Source of the DNA: Eustoma russellianum
Lineage: Eukaryota > Streptophyta > Magnoliopsida > Gentianales > Gentianaceae
Reading direction: 5' to 3'
Assembly: GCA_036186865.1 (NCBI GenBank)
Contig: AP025046.1
Span: 31,828,937 to 31,892,936, forward strand
DNA length: 64,000 nucleotides
A program made the translations under genes and the position numbers. Positions 10,449 through 21,961 of the stretch are shown one piece after another. The stretch's first letter is position 1, and every line of letters starts with the position of its first letter. The notes under the pieces are model-generated. The model was not told where the DNA came from, ran no database searches, and saw nothing but the letters and a program-made list of their open reading frames with translations.

Positions 10449-13168
10449 CAGACGCTAAAGTTAAGTGTTTTATGTCAAATGAACCCAATGTGAATTTATG
10501 GCATAGACGTTTAGGACACATTGGCATTTCCACACTAGATAAACTTCAACGAAAGAACCTAGTACGGGGATTGCCTACGCTTGATTTAGACAACTTTCAG
10601 TTGTGTGAATCTTGCATAAAAGGAAAACAAACACGTGAGTCACTTAAGCCGAAAAATGAAATAAGCATGACTAGAATATTAGAACTATTGCATATCGATT
10701 TGTTTGGTCCTAGTCGCACTACAAGCCTTGGTGGGCGTCACTATGCATGCGTAATTGTTGATGACTTTTCTCGTTATACTTGGACTTTATTTCTTGCACA
10801 TAAGGATGATAGCGCCGTAGAGATTGCTAAATTAATTAAACAACTTGAAAATCAATACGGTGTAAATGTGAAAAGAATAAGAAGCGATAGAGGCGGTGAG
10901 TTTAAAAATAAAGAGATGATTTCGTTTTGTGAAGAAAAAGGAATTAAACATGAGTTTTTGCCACCTAGAACTCCACAATTAAATGGAGTAGTAGAAAGAA
11001 AGAATCGCACATTACAAGAAATCGCTAGAACCATGCTTTGCGAAAATAAATTGCCTAGATTTCTGTGGGCGGAAGCCGTAAATTGTGCATGCTATATTGT
11101 AAATCGCCTATCTATAAGAAAGAAAATAAACAAGACACCTTATGAAATTTTGAATGATCGCATGACTAAGATTGATTATTTTCGTGTGTTTGGATGCAAA
11201 TGTTTTGTCTTGAATACAAAAGATAATTTAGATAAATTTGAGTCAAAATCGATTGAGTGCATTTTTGTTGGATATTCCATAAATTCAAAGGCATATAGAT
11301 GTTATGATCCTCTCACTAGACAAATTATAGAATCTATTCATGTTAAATTCAATGAATTTGGTGAGATTGATAAAGATAAGGAATATGAAGATGATTTTGA
11401 ATTGAAACCCGTTGTGAATGAAGATAATGACTCTTTTGATATGCATGATATGAATGAGACACTAGAAATGCATGATCACATAGAAATGCATGATAACTTA
11501 GAAAATAATCAACCAAGATGGCATAGAGATCACCCACGTGATCTCATCATAGGCGACATCACTCACGGTGTGCGACCACGTAGAAGAATCACTTCGAATG
11601 AAATAAATGAATTTCATGCTATGATTTCTGAAATTGAGCCCAAAAATATGCATGATGCTTTGAGTGATTCATCTTGGATTGATGCTATGCATAACAAACT
11701 TAATCAATTCGTTAGAAATGATGTATGGGATTTAGTGCCACGACCACAAGATAAGACAATAATAGGCACAAAGTGGGTATTTAGGAACAAAATGAATGAA
11801 GAAGGAAAGGTCATTAGAAATAAAGCGAGACTTGTAGCACAAGGATATAATCAAGAAGAAGGAATCAACTACGATGAAACATTTGCACCCGTAGCACGTT
11901 TAGAAGCTATACGACTCTTACTTGCTATTGCTTGCATGAAAGACTTTAAAATGTATCAAATGGACGTAAAAAGTGCTTTTCTAAACGGATTCATACAAGA
12001 AGAAGTATACGTGAAGCAACCACCCGGTTTTGAAGATTTGAAACATCCAGATCACGTGTACAAACTAAAGAAGGCACTATATGGCCTAAAGCAAGCACCG
12101 AGAGCATGGTATGATCGTTTCGCTACTTCCCTTTTAGAAAATAATTTTAAACGTGGTACTATAGATAGTACACTATTTTTGAAACAAGAAAAATCAGATC
12201 TACTTATTATTCAAATCTACGTAGATGACATTATTTTCGGCTCTACCTCACATAGACTTGTTAAAGATTTTGAAAATTGCATGAAATCTGAATTTGAAAT
12301 GTCTATGGTTGGTGAACTTAATTATTTTCTTGGCTTGCAGATTAAGCAAACGAGTAAAGGAATTCATATAAGCCAAGCAAAATATGTTAATGACATGATC
12401 AAAAAGCTTAATTTTGAAAACTTGAAACCATCCCCCACCCCTATGAGTGTCACTACTAAATTAGACAAAGACGAACATGGTAAAGACGTTGATAATGGAC
12501 TATATCGATCTATGATAGGTTCTTTGCTATATTTAACTGCTAGTAGGCCTGACATCATGTTTAGTGTATGTATGTGTGCTCGTTTTCAAAGTCAACCTAA
12601 GGTGTCCCACTTAAATGCGGTAAAAAGAATATTCCGTTATATTAAGCACACGCCCACCTTAGGTATTTGGTACGATAAGGATTCTACATTTGACTTACAT
12701 GCTTACACTGATGCAGCTTATGGTGGCTGTAAAATAGATACAAAAAGCATGAGCGGAACCTGCCAATTTATAGAAAAATCCCTTATTTCATGGTTTTCCA
12801 AAAAGCAAGCAAGTGTTGCTTTGTCCACTACTGAGGCTGAGTACATGGCTCTTAGCCTTTGTTGCACACAGTTGTTGTGGATAAAACAACAACTTTCGGA
12901 CTTTGGAATTACCGTAAATAAAATTTCTATATATTGTGATAGTATGAGTGCAATAAATTTGTCTAAGAACCCCGTGTTACATTCTAAGGCTAAGCATATA
13001 GAAGTACGCTATCATTTTCTCCGTGATCACGTTAACAATGGTAATATTGTCATAGATCACGTACGCAAAGAATCACAAGTGGCGGATATATTTACAAAGG
13101 CCATAAATCAAGCCACATATGAATCTCTTCGTTCTAAATTAGGCATGATTCCCGTTGATAGGATTTGA
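10436..13168 (+). CDS. Cop-A pol: integrase, reverse transcriptase, RNase H (910 aa, open)
   Basis: An uninterrupted frame with all three copia enzymes in order. Integrase (about residues 20-330): HHCC zinc site (WHRRLGH near residue 23, then CESC), and a catalytic triad at LLHIDLFGP, RSDRGGEF and NGVVERKN. RT (about 430-675): YQMDVKSAFLNG, LYGLKQAPRAWYDR, and the catalytic YVDD at residues 595-598. RNase H (about 760-895): DAAYGGCKIDTKS, STTEAEYMALS, HIEVRYHFLRDHV. It ends SLRSKLGMIPVDRI. The ATG at 10436 is the first in frame but is not a natural start: in an intact element this would be the tail of a gag-pol polyprotein. No envelope-like ORF follows; the stop is 262 bp from the 3' LTR. Confidence 0.93.
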   Translation: MDDVADAKVKCFMSNEPNVNLWHRRLGHIGISTLDKLQRKNLVRGLPTLDLDNFQLCESCIKGKQTRESLKPKNEISMTRILELLHIDLFGPSRTTSLGGRHYACVIVDDFSRYTWTLFLAHKDDSAVEIAKLIKQLENQYGVNVKRIRSDRGGEFKNKEMISFCEEKGIKHEFLPPRTPQLNGVVERKNRTLQEIARTMLCENKLPRFLWAEAVNCACYIVNRLSIRKKINKTPYEILNDRMTKIDYFRVFGCKCFVLNTKDNLDKFESKSIECIFVGYSINSKAYRCYDPLTRQIIESIHVKFNEFGEIDKDKEYEDDFELKPVVNEDNDSFDMHDMNETLEMHDHIEMHDNLENNQPRWHRDHPRDLIIGDITHGVRPRRRITSNEINEFHAMISEIEPKNMHDALSDSSWIDAMHNKLNQFVRNDVWDLVPRPQDKTIIGTKWVFRNKMNEEGKVIRNKARLVAQGYNQEEGINYDETFAPVARLEAIRLLLAIACMKDFKMYQMDVKSAFLNGFIQEEVYVKQPPGFEDLKHPDHVYKLKKALYGLKQAPRAWYDRFATSLLENNFKRGTIDSTLFLKQEKSDLLIIQIYVDDIIFGSTSHRLVKDFENCMKSEFEMSMVGELNYFLGLQIKQTSKGIHISQAKYVNDMIKKLNFENLKPSPTPMSVTTKLDKDEHGKDVDNGLYRSMIGSLLYLTASRPDIMFSVCMCARFQSQPKVSHLNAVKRIFRYIKHTPTLGIWYDKDSTFDLHAYTDAAYGGCKIDTKSMSGTCQFIEKSLISWFSKKQASVALSTTEAEYMALSLCCTQLLWIKQQLSDFGITVNKISIYCDSMSAINLSKNPVLHSKAKHIEVRYHFLRDHVNNGNIVIDHVRKESQVADIFTKAINQATYESLRSKLGMIPVDRI

Positions 13169-13430
13169 TTTGACGTGATTTGATTTACTTTCCTTTTTGA
13201 CAGGAATCTTTTGATTTACTTTCCAAAATAAAGGGGGAGAGAAAATCATGATTTAAGGGGGAGAGAGTTAAGGGGGAGAGAGACACTGATTGATCTTAAT
13301 TGCAAAAATCAAGGGGGAGCCGGATTTGAAATTCGAAATTCAAATTTCAAATCCGTGCATGATTCAAGGGGAGAGATAGCATTTAAATCATGTACACAAG
13401 TTATTTTGAAAATCATCAAAAGGGGGAGAT
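13169..13430 (+). promoter_or_regulatory. Cop-A multiple polypurine tracts
   Basis: Between the pol stop and the 3' LTR the plus strand has a series of AGGGG(G)AG tracts at about 13231, 13254, 13270, 13312, 13366 and 13419. The last, AAAAGGGGGAGAT, touches the LTR and is the expected functional primer. A run of repeated polypurine tracts upstream of the 3' LTR has been reported as a Sirevirus feature. Confidence 0.85.
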
Positions 13431-16400
13431 TGTAGAGATAAGAGGGTTTGAGTGATTTCAAAATAAGCAATTTTAATGTTTATATATATGTATAAACGTA
13501 TACATATATGAATGTGTACATGTATGCATGATAACTTGTCATTACTTGCCTTATTTAGCTTATATATTATGTTGCCGTACTAACGAGCCATGAAGCATTA
13601 AAGCTTACATCATATGGAAAACATTTGTTGTGTTTATACTATTTTCAGGTGCCACCATTAATGAACTAAATTAGTTCATTAAGTGAAGTACTTAGTTTAA
13701 TAAACTAAGTAGTTCATTAAAGGAAGCTTCATTTAGAAAAGGCACAAAGGCAACAAGGCTAAGGAAGGAAAGTTTTCTCCTCCTCCCCATCTTTATTATA
13801 CACGCCCCATATACATATAAAATATATATTTTCAGATTTTTTGAAAAAGGCACATACACATGTATTCCAACGTACTACCGACACGTTATATATTTTACGT
13901 ACGTATGTTAACGTCACACCATTATACTTAACTCATGTTTATGAGTATATTCAGGTCTTATATCATATGATATAAGATATGGTGATGACAAATTAAATAC
14001 GATACGATAAAAGGTTCTAAACCGAAATTTGTCGTATCGGGCGAATACCGAAACTTCGCCAACGTATCACGTAATCGCCATAAATAAATGGCCAGCCCAT
14101 ATACATTAAAATATGATGAAAATTTTGTGCCATACATGATATGTTCAGCCAAAAATACTTTCCATGTTGGCACACACAAATCACCCCACATTAAGGCCAA
14201 AATGTGAAGATTCCAAGTTTAATTTTGTCACATGTTAATGGTACCACTTTAGACCAGCCAAGTGCTGAGATTTAAAGTATATATTATATATATTATGTAT
14301 AACATAATATATATATAACATGTGCAAAATTTGGAATTTAAATTTGAGAAAAATCGGGTAATCGATAAATATCGAAAATTCGGTTTTCTACGCACATAAC
14401 ATGGAACGTTTTTCTTGTACATCATGTGGAACGGTATCTAGACACTTTTTACATATGATATACATCTTAAAGTGTTCTAGAAAATTAAATTAAGGGCTGA
14501 TGGAATATTACATGTGTGTATTATTAAACGTGCATTATTTTACAAAGTTAGCAAAAATAAATTTCAGCACTTGTACATACATCTTCAACCACACATACAG
14601 CTGATTTGGAGCACATGTGGAGCTTTGTTGGCATATTGATTGGTCAAAGATCAATCATACATTGTTGGTGAATTAAAGAGAAAAGCTACAAAAGGTAAGA
14701 ATTCAAATATATCTCACTTATGTCACATGCTGAAAATTTCAGCATGATGAAGCAAAGCTGGCCGATTTTTTGGTGTTAAATGTGACATATTTTGTCATCT
14801 TTTATTAGGTGATTAATTGGAAGAATATATGGTAAGGTTTTGAATATAATTTAAATAAATATATGGGGATATTCTACATATCACATGCTGAAAATTTTTC
14901 AGCATGTGTACAAGGTGTATGGCCGAATTTGATGAGCTATTTGTGTCCAAGTTCATCTCTTAATTGGTAGCAAGACTTACCATATATCGTTGATTCATTT
15001 TTATGATGAAAATTTAGAAAAATGGTAATGATTTGAACTTTATCCCCTTAATGCACATGCTGAAAATTCAGCATGGCGAGACACCTTAATGGCTGATTTT
15101 CTCAATGGTTATGGAAGAATTTTATTCTCTTGCAATTTATGTTGTATTTCTTAAATTATGGAATGATTTTATGATTGATTTTTGGCACATGTGAAAGTGT
15201 ATATCTCAGATTTTTTTTCCATGTCATCTTGATGACAACATTGAGCCAATAAGGAGGTGCCAAGTAAGCGACGACTAAATGATGATCCAATAGGAAGATG
15301 CCAAGTAAGCAAGGCATTGTCACAATGATGTCTTACACTCTCTCAAGGACTTAAAAGATAATTTTCAAGAGGGGGAGAAGGCCCTAGGGGACGGCTGCAA
15401 CATTATAAAGAGAAGAGGAGATCAAACAAAAACAACAACAAGCATTGCATTTCAAAGAGATCAAAAAGCCAAGCTCTTCTTCTTCTACATCTTCTTTCTT
15501 TCTCTTTTCTTGTAAAGCCTATTGTTCTTCATATCTTTCAATCTTGAATAGGCTTGAGATAAACCACCATTCATATATCTTTGTAAAATATTGATCAAGG
15601 TGTGATCAATCTTCATTCTTGCGAGGAGGTGGTGTTCGTGCGAATTGTACTTACAATACAAGGTTTGTAAAGGGTTGGAGTTAGGTGTAACTCTATCAAC
15701 CATGTGCTAATGTGTGTTGTGTGTGTGATTAGTGTGAACCAAGGAAGGTGTTCCTTGAAGACTGGAGTAGGTTGTTTATAACTGAACCAATATAAAAATC
15801 TCGGTGCAATTTACTTTCAGCATTTACTTTTCAGTTACTGCATTGTTTATCCGTCTTGTTCGCATCTGTAAAAATAATAAACGATTTTCAAAAATTACGC
15901 AAATTTCCAGAAACATACTTACCCGTCCTAGGGTTAATTTGGCATAAGTTTCAACCCTTTTGGACAAGTATAAGTCAGTCAAACATCAAAAGTTCTGAGT
16001 CTAGTGCAGTGTGATTTTCAGACTTGCAAAGGTTGAGACTTTGATTGTATTTGACCTACTTCCCAAAAGCATTTTCTGAAACTGTTTCAACCCATTTAAA
16101 TATAGTATATAAAGAGTTGTTGGTCAAATTTTCAGAGCATTTGGACGTTCACACAAATAGGAATTAATTTTTCAAAACCATCTACGGTTTCTGGCAGATT
16201 TGCACAATCTGAGTATCAACGGTTTTTGAAGGGGTTAAAGGTTGAATTTTAATTTGAAATTTTTAGGGGACCCTCATAACATCTGAGGCTAAGTTCTCTC
16301 AAAATTTCATAATTTTTGGAGACCTCTAACCTAGTTTTAAAAACGTTTTAAAACTGGTCCTGAAAACAGAATCTGTTTTCAGAACTTGAATTGTTCAAGT

Positions 16401-16482
16401 TTAAAGAAATTTTAAAAACCACACTTTCCGCACCATCTATTCAACCCCTCCCCCCTTCTAGTAGTGCCTTGCAGATCCTACA
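13431..16482 (+). repeat. Cop-A 3' LTR (3052 bp)
   Basis: Starts TGTAGAGATAAGAG, ends CAGATCCTACA. It keeps the ~330-bp segment (about 14560-14960) lacking from the 5' LTR; this segment contains two hairpins, at 14726-14746 and 14882-14908 (13-base arms). A third lies at 15056-15075. The CATATG-centred 22-bp palindrome is at 13956-13977. No gene is supported. Confidence 0.95.
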
Positions 16483-17047
16483 ACTCAAACTCATGTCTTT
16501 TCTCTAATTTGGCAGAGCGTGGTATGTAGAACTTGTTGAACTCTTGAAGGAATCTTTCCCATGAAATTGGTCTGGGTAGAGATTGCAAATTGGCCTTCCA
16601 CCACTGGTTGGCCTCTCCCAGCAAAAATGGCCTGACTGCCTGAGCTTTCACTTCCTCAGGTGCTCTAATCAGTTCAAAACAATTCTCTACTTCATCTAGC
16701 CACTTCTCAGCAGCGTCACGGTCTGACTTCCCTTCAAACGGTGGAACATTCGCTCTCTTCAGCTTTTCAAAGTAGTATTGGGCATTCCTAACTGGTTCAT
16801 GGGGTTGCGGAATATTCTGTTGCAACATCACTTGACCAATTTGAGTGACTATCTGGCAAAAGTTTTGAAAGGCATTGATATCCGGCATCATTTAAGGAAA
16901 AGGTCCTTGGGGTGGAGGAACGTTCTGAACAGGCGGTGGATTTTGGTCTTGCAGTGGCGGGGGTGGAGGGACCTGAGCGGGTGGAGGAGGAATAGGCTCC
17001 TGCACCTCAGGTCTAGCTCTTGCTGGTCTGCCTCTTGGTCGCACCAT
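16483..17047 (-). pseudogene. Gyp-A gag, N-terminal part
   Basis: The first half of gag, cut at 16483 by Cop-A. Start chosen at 17047 (MVRPRGRPARARPEV) because the same start context, TGCAG directly before ATG, opens gag in Gyp-B at 33435. A Pro-rich N-terminus (VPPPPPLQ) is followed by an in-frame TAA just before MMPDINAF at 16891, then the capsid domain: EKWLDEVENCFELIRAPEE, LLGEANQWWKANL, WERFLQEFNKFYIP. The reading resumes at 5342 on the other side of Cop-A. Confidence 0.86.
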
Positions 17048-17350
17048 CTGCATAATGCAGTGTCGGGTTTTATTCAATACATGAATGTCATAATAAGTAG
17101 CAAAATTTAATTTATTCCAATTGCATATCTGAGGAGCATATACGTACATATGTTATAAATTAAATTCTATGATTGGTCATTAATTAAGTATTAATGGTCC
17201 GTACCCTAATTTTCCAGTCTAAGTCATCCTAGTGTAAGGTCAACTATCATCTAGGAACGGAACTTAAATCTAAGATCAAGCTTAATGGTCTACAATCATG
17301 ACGTAGTTCTATATTCTGCCCGAATCTGGAGCCTTAGCTCTGATACCACC
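17048..17350 (-). promoter_or_regulatory. Gyp-A leader and primer binding site
   Basis: The untranslated leader between LTR and gag. The iMet primer site (minus TGGTATCAGAGC) is at plus 17337-17348, two bases from the LTR edge. The last bases before the gag ATG read TATGCAG, which looks like a splice acceptor. No other feature is seen in these 300 bases. Confidence 0.88.
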
Positions 17351-20300
17351 TGTAGCGCCCCACATCCCGGCCTAGCCGGAACCGGTGCACCCGCCATACT
17401 TCACTAAGGAGAGTACCAGGCGTCGATCCATACGTATCGTAATCCATGATAAAATGCATGGATTTTCACGCTTATACGTTGTCAAGTAAGCAAAGCCGTG
17501 GCAGAATAAAAACTTTAAATTAAAAACATCCACGAGATCATTCTTAGTTTGACAACCCAAAACAAAAGTATCGAAATTCTCAAAAGTAGATGTTTCCCAT
17601 CACAGTTACATAATCAGTCATCAGTCATAATCGCCAAGTCATGTCTCCTCATCCATCCATCCTTCGTTGCAATCTCAAGTAGGGGACCCTAGGTTCATCG
17701 TCAATCCATTCTACCTTGTTCCCTGTAGCCTCTGGGAGGAAAATTAGGGGGTGAGTGACAAGTCACCAGCAAGTATACTATCATAATTGAGGATTAAATG
17801 GAAAGTACATACAAGAACCGAACCCCAAAAAAAATTTCGGTTTACAAACATACCTGTCCTCCATCCAATGCCCGATAGTGATCAACAGTTAATGCGTCAA
17901 GATCATAACTTAAGCAAGATCGTTACTTAATAAAGAACATAAAAATAAAAGACCGCGACTTGCATAAACTCGTAACAGAACAAGGATCATCACTCAATGA
18001 GGTCATAGTTAGAATCTACCAAGTTATAACAACTTAGTCTAAGTATCATGTGTCCTTATACGATGACTCAATAAACGTGACATGCATTCATATGTATGTG
18101 CGATGCATCATGATCAAATGAGAATATGATCTTTCATGCTTTTCTTTCAAATCATCATCATCAGAAAACAACAGAGTGTTCAGATCTATCTTCCCAGATC
18201 TGAGGCGGTCACGCCTCCCCTTCGAATCTATTATTCCCGGATTCAGAACTGTAACGTCATCACTTATTGGGTCTATTCTCTCCTGGCCCGAACGATCCAT
18301 ATCATTAGATTAATTAACCCTGGATCTGGGCGGGGTCCTTACTGGCCAGGAACATACACACACGGGGGTACCGGTGGGAAGCGTTCTTTTAAAACATAAT
18401 CTTTTCTTTAAAAACACTTTTCATCTTTGTTTTTGCATAAAACCAATGCATAAATCATGTGAATGACGATGATGCAAGACGATGATGCAATGCATGACAT
18501 GTATTATGCAAACCATGACATAATGCGTTACATATACACATATGTACAACTCGTCGCTATGCTGGAAAAATTTCCAGCATGATCACTCCTTATACTCGGC
18601 CTTAATCCCTTGTGGTTAGGCCCACTAACAATAATGCTTGTCATGCGTATGCATAAAAATGCCCTATTTGTTCATAGTAAAATTCTCATGACGATACAAA
18701 TGCATAAGACACTCAGTTTAACTAATCACGAAACAAGGATGCTGAATTTCGGCAAATCAGCGCCCCCTTTCTTATGTCTTTCATGTAAGCCCATTAAACC
18801 GCTTTTAATTTGGGCCAGCTTTGGAAACTTATTATAGCATTCCATTATTTGGTGATTGTAAGCCCAAGTCGTATAACTAGCCTAAGTCCATTCGATTAAG
18901 TCCATATAATAAGTTTCCTCAATTCTACCCAAAATCTCAGATTAGTGATGCCCACTTATTTATGGTGTTTGCCCTTTAATTAGTCATTTTAAAAATAAGT
19001 GGCTTACATAGAAGGGTTCACCTATGTCTTAAGTAGTTGGTAAATAAATTTCGCTGATTTATAATATCGTTAGAGGTGTCATTTATTCTTTTTCCTAAAA
19101 CCGTTACATGGTGATTTCTGGATTGACCGATTTTACTATAAGTTTACCGTAACTCTTTTTTCAGAAATTCCAAGTCTCAAGCTTAGTAGACACCTCGGCC
19201 TAGTATCCTACCAAAAATTAACCCAAATACGTATTCCTAAGGTCCATTTCCTGGTTGCTCATTATGTCACATAAAATCTGTCTAGCCAGTAAACTTTTCA
19301 ACATGACGAGTTTTACTAAAAATTCCACTAAAACTAATCCGTAACTCCTTTTAAAGAAATTCCAACCCTCATATCTAATATACACATAAGGTTAATGTCA
19401 TACCAAAAATCAACTAAATTGAAGGTCCCTAAGGTCTCTTTTCAGGTCACACAATACAGCCAAAAATTCTGCCATGCTCCAGTGAATTTCCTAGTTTGTC
19501 ACTTTTCCTTCCTAAATGGCCCTAACTTGCATTGTTTGTCATAAACCCTTTATTATAATTTAAACTTACTCTTTTATGGGGAATTTACAGATTCAACACG
19601 CTACAACATCATATGCAAATCTCTTACAAAACAGTTTGTACACCACATACATCATCTTTTGGCCAAGCATACCACATACCTACTAATTCAACATTAACAA
19701 CAATTTTGGTGCATACGCACCATAGTCACCAACAGCCCATCTAGATACATGCAAGGTGAAATAATTTATCCACAAGGAACAAGTTAAGCTTAACACACCA
19801 AAAGCACAATCTTGCCTCCAATTTACCCCATAATTTATCATTTTATGCAAAACCACTCCTATTTCTTTAACCCCTTCCACTGTATGCTTCATCCATAGAA
19901 AAGAAGGGATCTTTAGCATGTTCATCTTAGATTATCACATAGTAGTGCATAAAACCATTAAAGAATCCATCTTTAAGCAAAACTCACACGTACATGACAT
20001 CTAACCCCTAGGCTAAAAGTTTCATGCATCAAGGCTTAGCATACCACAACTAACATTGAATCTTAAGGTTGTCTTGCCATTCATGCAAGCACTTTCACAT
20101 TCAAGCCACAAAAAGTATAGTGTACTTGCCTTTTCAACTTACTCCTCTTGAAAGGTGTATGGAAAGTTGAAACCTTTCTTATCTTCTATGCATGTATCCC
20201 ACAGTGGTGGAAAGGAAAAGAGATAAAAGGTTAGTTTACATCCTTAACTAAAATATACACTTAGTAAGGGCTAGATGAACTTACCAAAAAGGAGCTTGAG

Positions 20301-21376
20301 TAGTGTTCAAGCTTCTCTAGTCTAGGGTCCAAAAAAAGATGGAGACTTGTTGAGCCTATTGACCTTGAAGATCACGGTTATGAGCAAGAAAATAGCACCA
20401 TAATTTTCATTTCATGAAATGTAGATATCTTCTCAAGAAGGCTAAGAGCACTTACCTAATATCCCTTAGTCTTGGAAGAACCTAGGAACCTCTTGTTTTG
20501 CTCTTGGCCGTGTGGTTTGAAAAGAAAGGAAGAGAATGCACTTCTCTTGCACTAGAAGTCTTTTGAGTGTTTAGAAAATGTTTAGAGAATTCTCAAGTGT
20601 GGTTCTTGGAGGGAATTCTCTCTTATGGCTATATTTTAGCCGTTGGGGGAGGGGAGTAAGAGGGGTTAAGGTTTACCATAGGAGTTAACCTTGATTACTT
20701 TAGTTATCCAATGTTAATTTATTACTAACCTTGGTTACTTTAGTCTAATCATGGTTACTTTGGTGCTAACTCAAGTTACTTTATCCAATCATGATTACTT
20801 TAACCTTGGTTTAAATGATAAACTAACCATGGTGGGATTTAAAAATCCTCCATGGTTAGCCATTAGGCGGCCGGTTGGTTGGGGGTCTTTAATGACCCCA
20901 ACCATGTTTTATCCCCATTCATTAGTTACTCTATTTAATTTATTTTTAGTTTCTTTTCCCCTTCTATCTCTTAAAATGATTAACTAGGGAAAAAATGTTG
21001 AAGCCCTCTTTGGGCTAAGGGCCGAAAGAAAGGGAAAAGTGTTGGGTTGAAACCAAATTTTCTTGCCATTACCCACACTTGTTTTAAGGGCTCATTAGCT
21101 TACTTAGAAGATGGCCCTTACAACCTTAAGAAATTCAATCGGGGCCTTCCCTAACCTTGGGGCCGAAACCTTCCAAGCACTTGGGGGTGAATTGGGCCTC
21201 TCCTCATGGTCAAATGTTCATGCTCAAAAAAGGAAAAAATATATATGTATATTACTTTCCGTAACGTAATCTAAAATAATAATCATCGACTCAATAAATT
21301 GTAATTGCAATCATATCTTGTCATATATTCTCTTAAATAGATCTCAAGTACAAAAGGATTCCTAATTGTTATAACA
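17351..21376 (-). repeat. Gyp-A 5' LTR (4026 bp)
   Basis: Bounded by TG...CA (plus TGTAGCGCC at 17351, TATAACA ending at 21376). No gene is seen. Sense-strand landmarks from its 3' end: paired hairpins at about 17352-17425; an acidic mini-frame (WIDDEPRVPY) near 17678-17725; ACTTGCTG plus a GTGAC/GTCAC hairpin at 17755-17774; a block of CCCGG/AATAGA-type repeats at about 18170-18300; and an ATGCTGGAAA/TTTCCAGCAT inverted repeat at 18559-18580. The rest, about 18600-20260, is AT-rich and without recognisable structure. Confidence 0.93.
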
Positions 21377-21961
21377 ACAAATGTTTGTCATATGATGTAA
21401 GCCTTAATGCTTCATGTCTTTTTAGCACGATAACATTATATATAAACATGTAAAGCATTTTTATCATGTGCATATTTCAAGTAACACTTTTTCATGCATT
21501 TCATAAGCACGTAATATTTAAATCATGCATTTTCGAATCACTCAAACCCCAATTTGTCAAAAATCTCCCCCTTTTGATGATTTGCAAAATAACATTTATC
21601 CATGATTTAAATATCATTGCTCCCCCTATAATTATGCACAAATTTAAAATTTGAATTTCATAATATCGTAGTATCCTGCTCCCCCTTAACTTATCTCTCT
21701 CCCCCTTAAATCATGCTTCTGTCCCCCTTAAATCATGCTTTTCTCTCCCCCTTTATTTTGTAAATCACATCAAAAGCATTAGTAACAATGAAGAGAAAGA
21801 GCAACTTATAACATATCAATGGAAATCATGCATTTTTAGTGCATCATACTCATCGTGTATTCTATTTTCGGTTTTGATATGCATTTCGGTTTGTATGAAT
21901 AGTTCGTGATCTAGATGCATTAGTGTGATATGAGTGTTGCATATGCATCAATGGCTTTCTT
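21377..21961 (-). mobile_element. Cop-B: minus-strand copia remnant
   Basis: Relative of Cop-A in reverse. 21377-21563 is the first part of its 3' LTR (read on minus it includes GGGTTTGAGTGATT and ends at CAAACATTTG). At 21565-21600 the plus strand reads ATCTCCCCCTTTTGATGATT, the complement of the Cop-A polypurine tract and its upstream bases, and 21675-21750 has three further CTCCCCCTTAA complements of the tract series. 21760-21961 is probably the non-coding interior upstream of the tracts. No coding domain remains. Gyp-A cut its LTR at 21376. Confidence 0.75.

Larger units (their letters stand above)
5343..16482 (+). mobile_element. Cop-A: complete Ty1/copia element of Sirevirus type
   Basis: An 11.1-kb plus-strand element inserted in Gyp-A gag and flanked by the perfect 5-bp duplication ACTCA (5338-5342 and 16483-16487). 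It has LTRs of 2.7 and 3.05 kb, an iMet primer site, gag with one CCHC knuckle and a long coiled coil, protease, and INT-RT-RH in copia order. A series of GGGGGAG polypurine tracts precedes the 3' LTR. The gag type, long LTRs and multiple polypurine tracts match Sireviruses. The LTRs differ at scattered bases and by a ~330-bp indel, so the insertion is not recent. Gag and protease are frameshifted but pol is open. Confidence 0.95.
1..21376 (-). mobile_element. Gyp-A: Ty3/gypsy chromovirus (Tekay/Del-like), left end outside window
   Basis: Minus-strand LTR retrotransposon. Reading down from high coordinates it has a 5' LTR (17351-21376), a tRNA-iMet primer site, gag, protease, RT, RNase H, integrase, chromodomain, polypurine tract and a 3' LTR (1-1118, truncated by the window edge). 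The gene order PR-RT-RH-INT is that of Ty3/gypsy, and the C-terminal chromodomain plus 4-kb LTRs point to the Tekay/Del chromoviruses. Gag is interrupted by Cop-A (5343-16482). Many stops and frameshifts show it is dead. Its right edge at 21376 abuts a copia remnant; the target duplication cannot be tested because the other edge is outside the window. Confidence 0.93.

Noticed and set aside
13169..13430. Envelope-like ORF after Cop-A pol, as in some Sireviruses
   Set aside because: Only 262 bases lie between the pol stop and the LTR and they are filled by polypurine tracts.
17337..17348. TGGTATCAGAGC stretches as parts of tRNA genes
   Set aside because: Only 12 bases match the tRNA end, each next to an LTR edge; these are primer binding sites, and no cloverleaf is present.
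21790..21960. Separate unknown gene between Cop-B and Cop-C
   Set aside because: No open frame of note; best read as the non-coding end of Cop-B interior.
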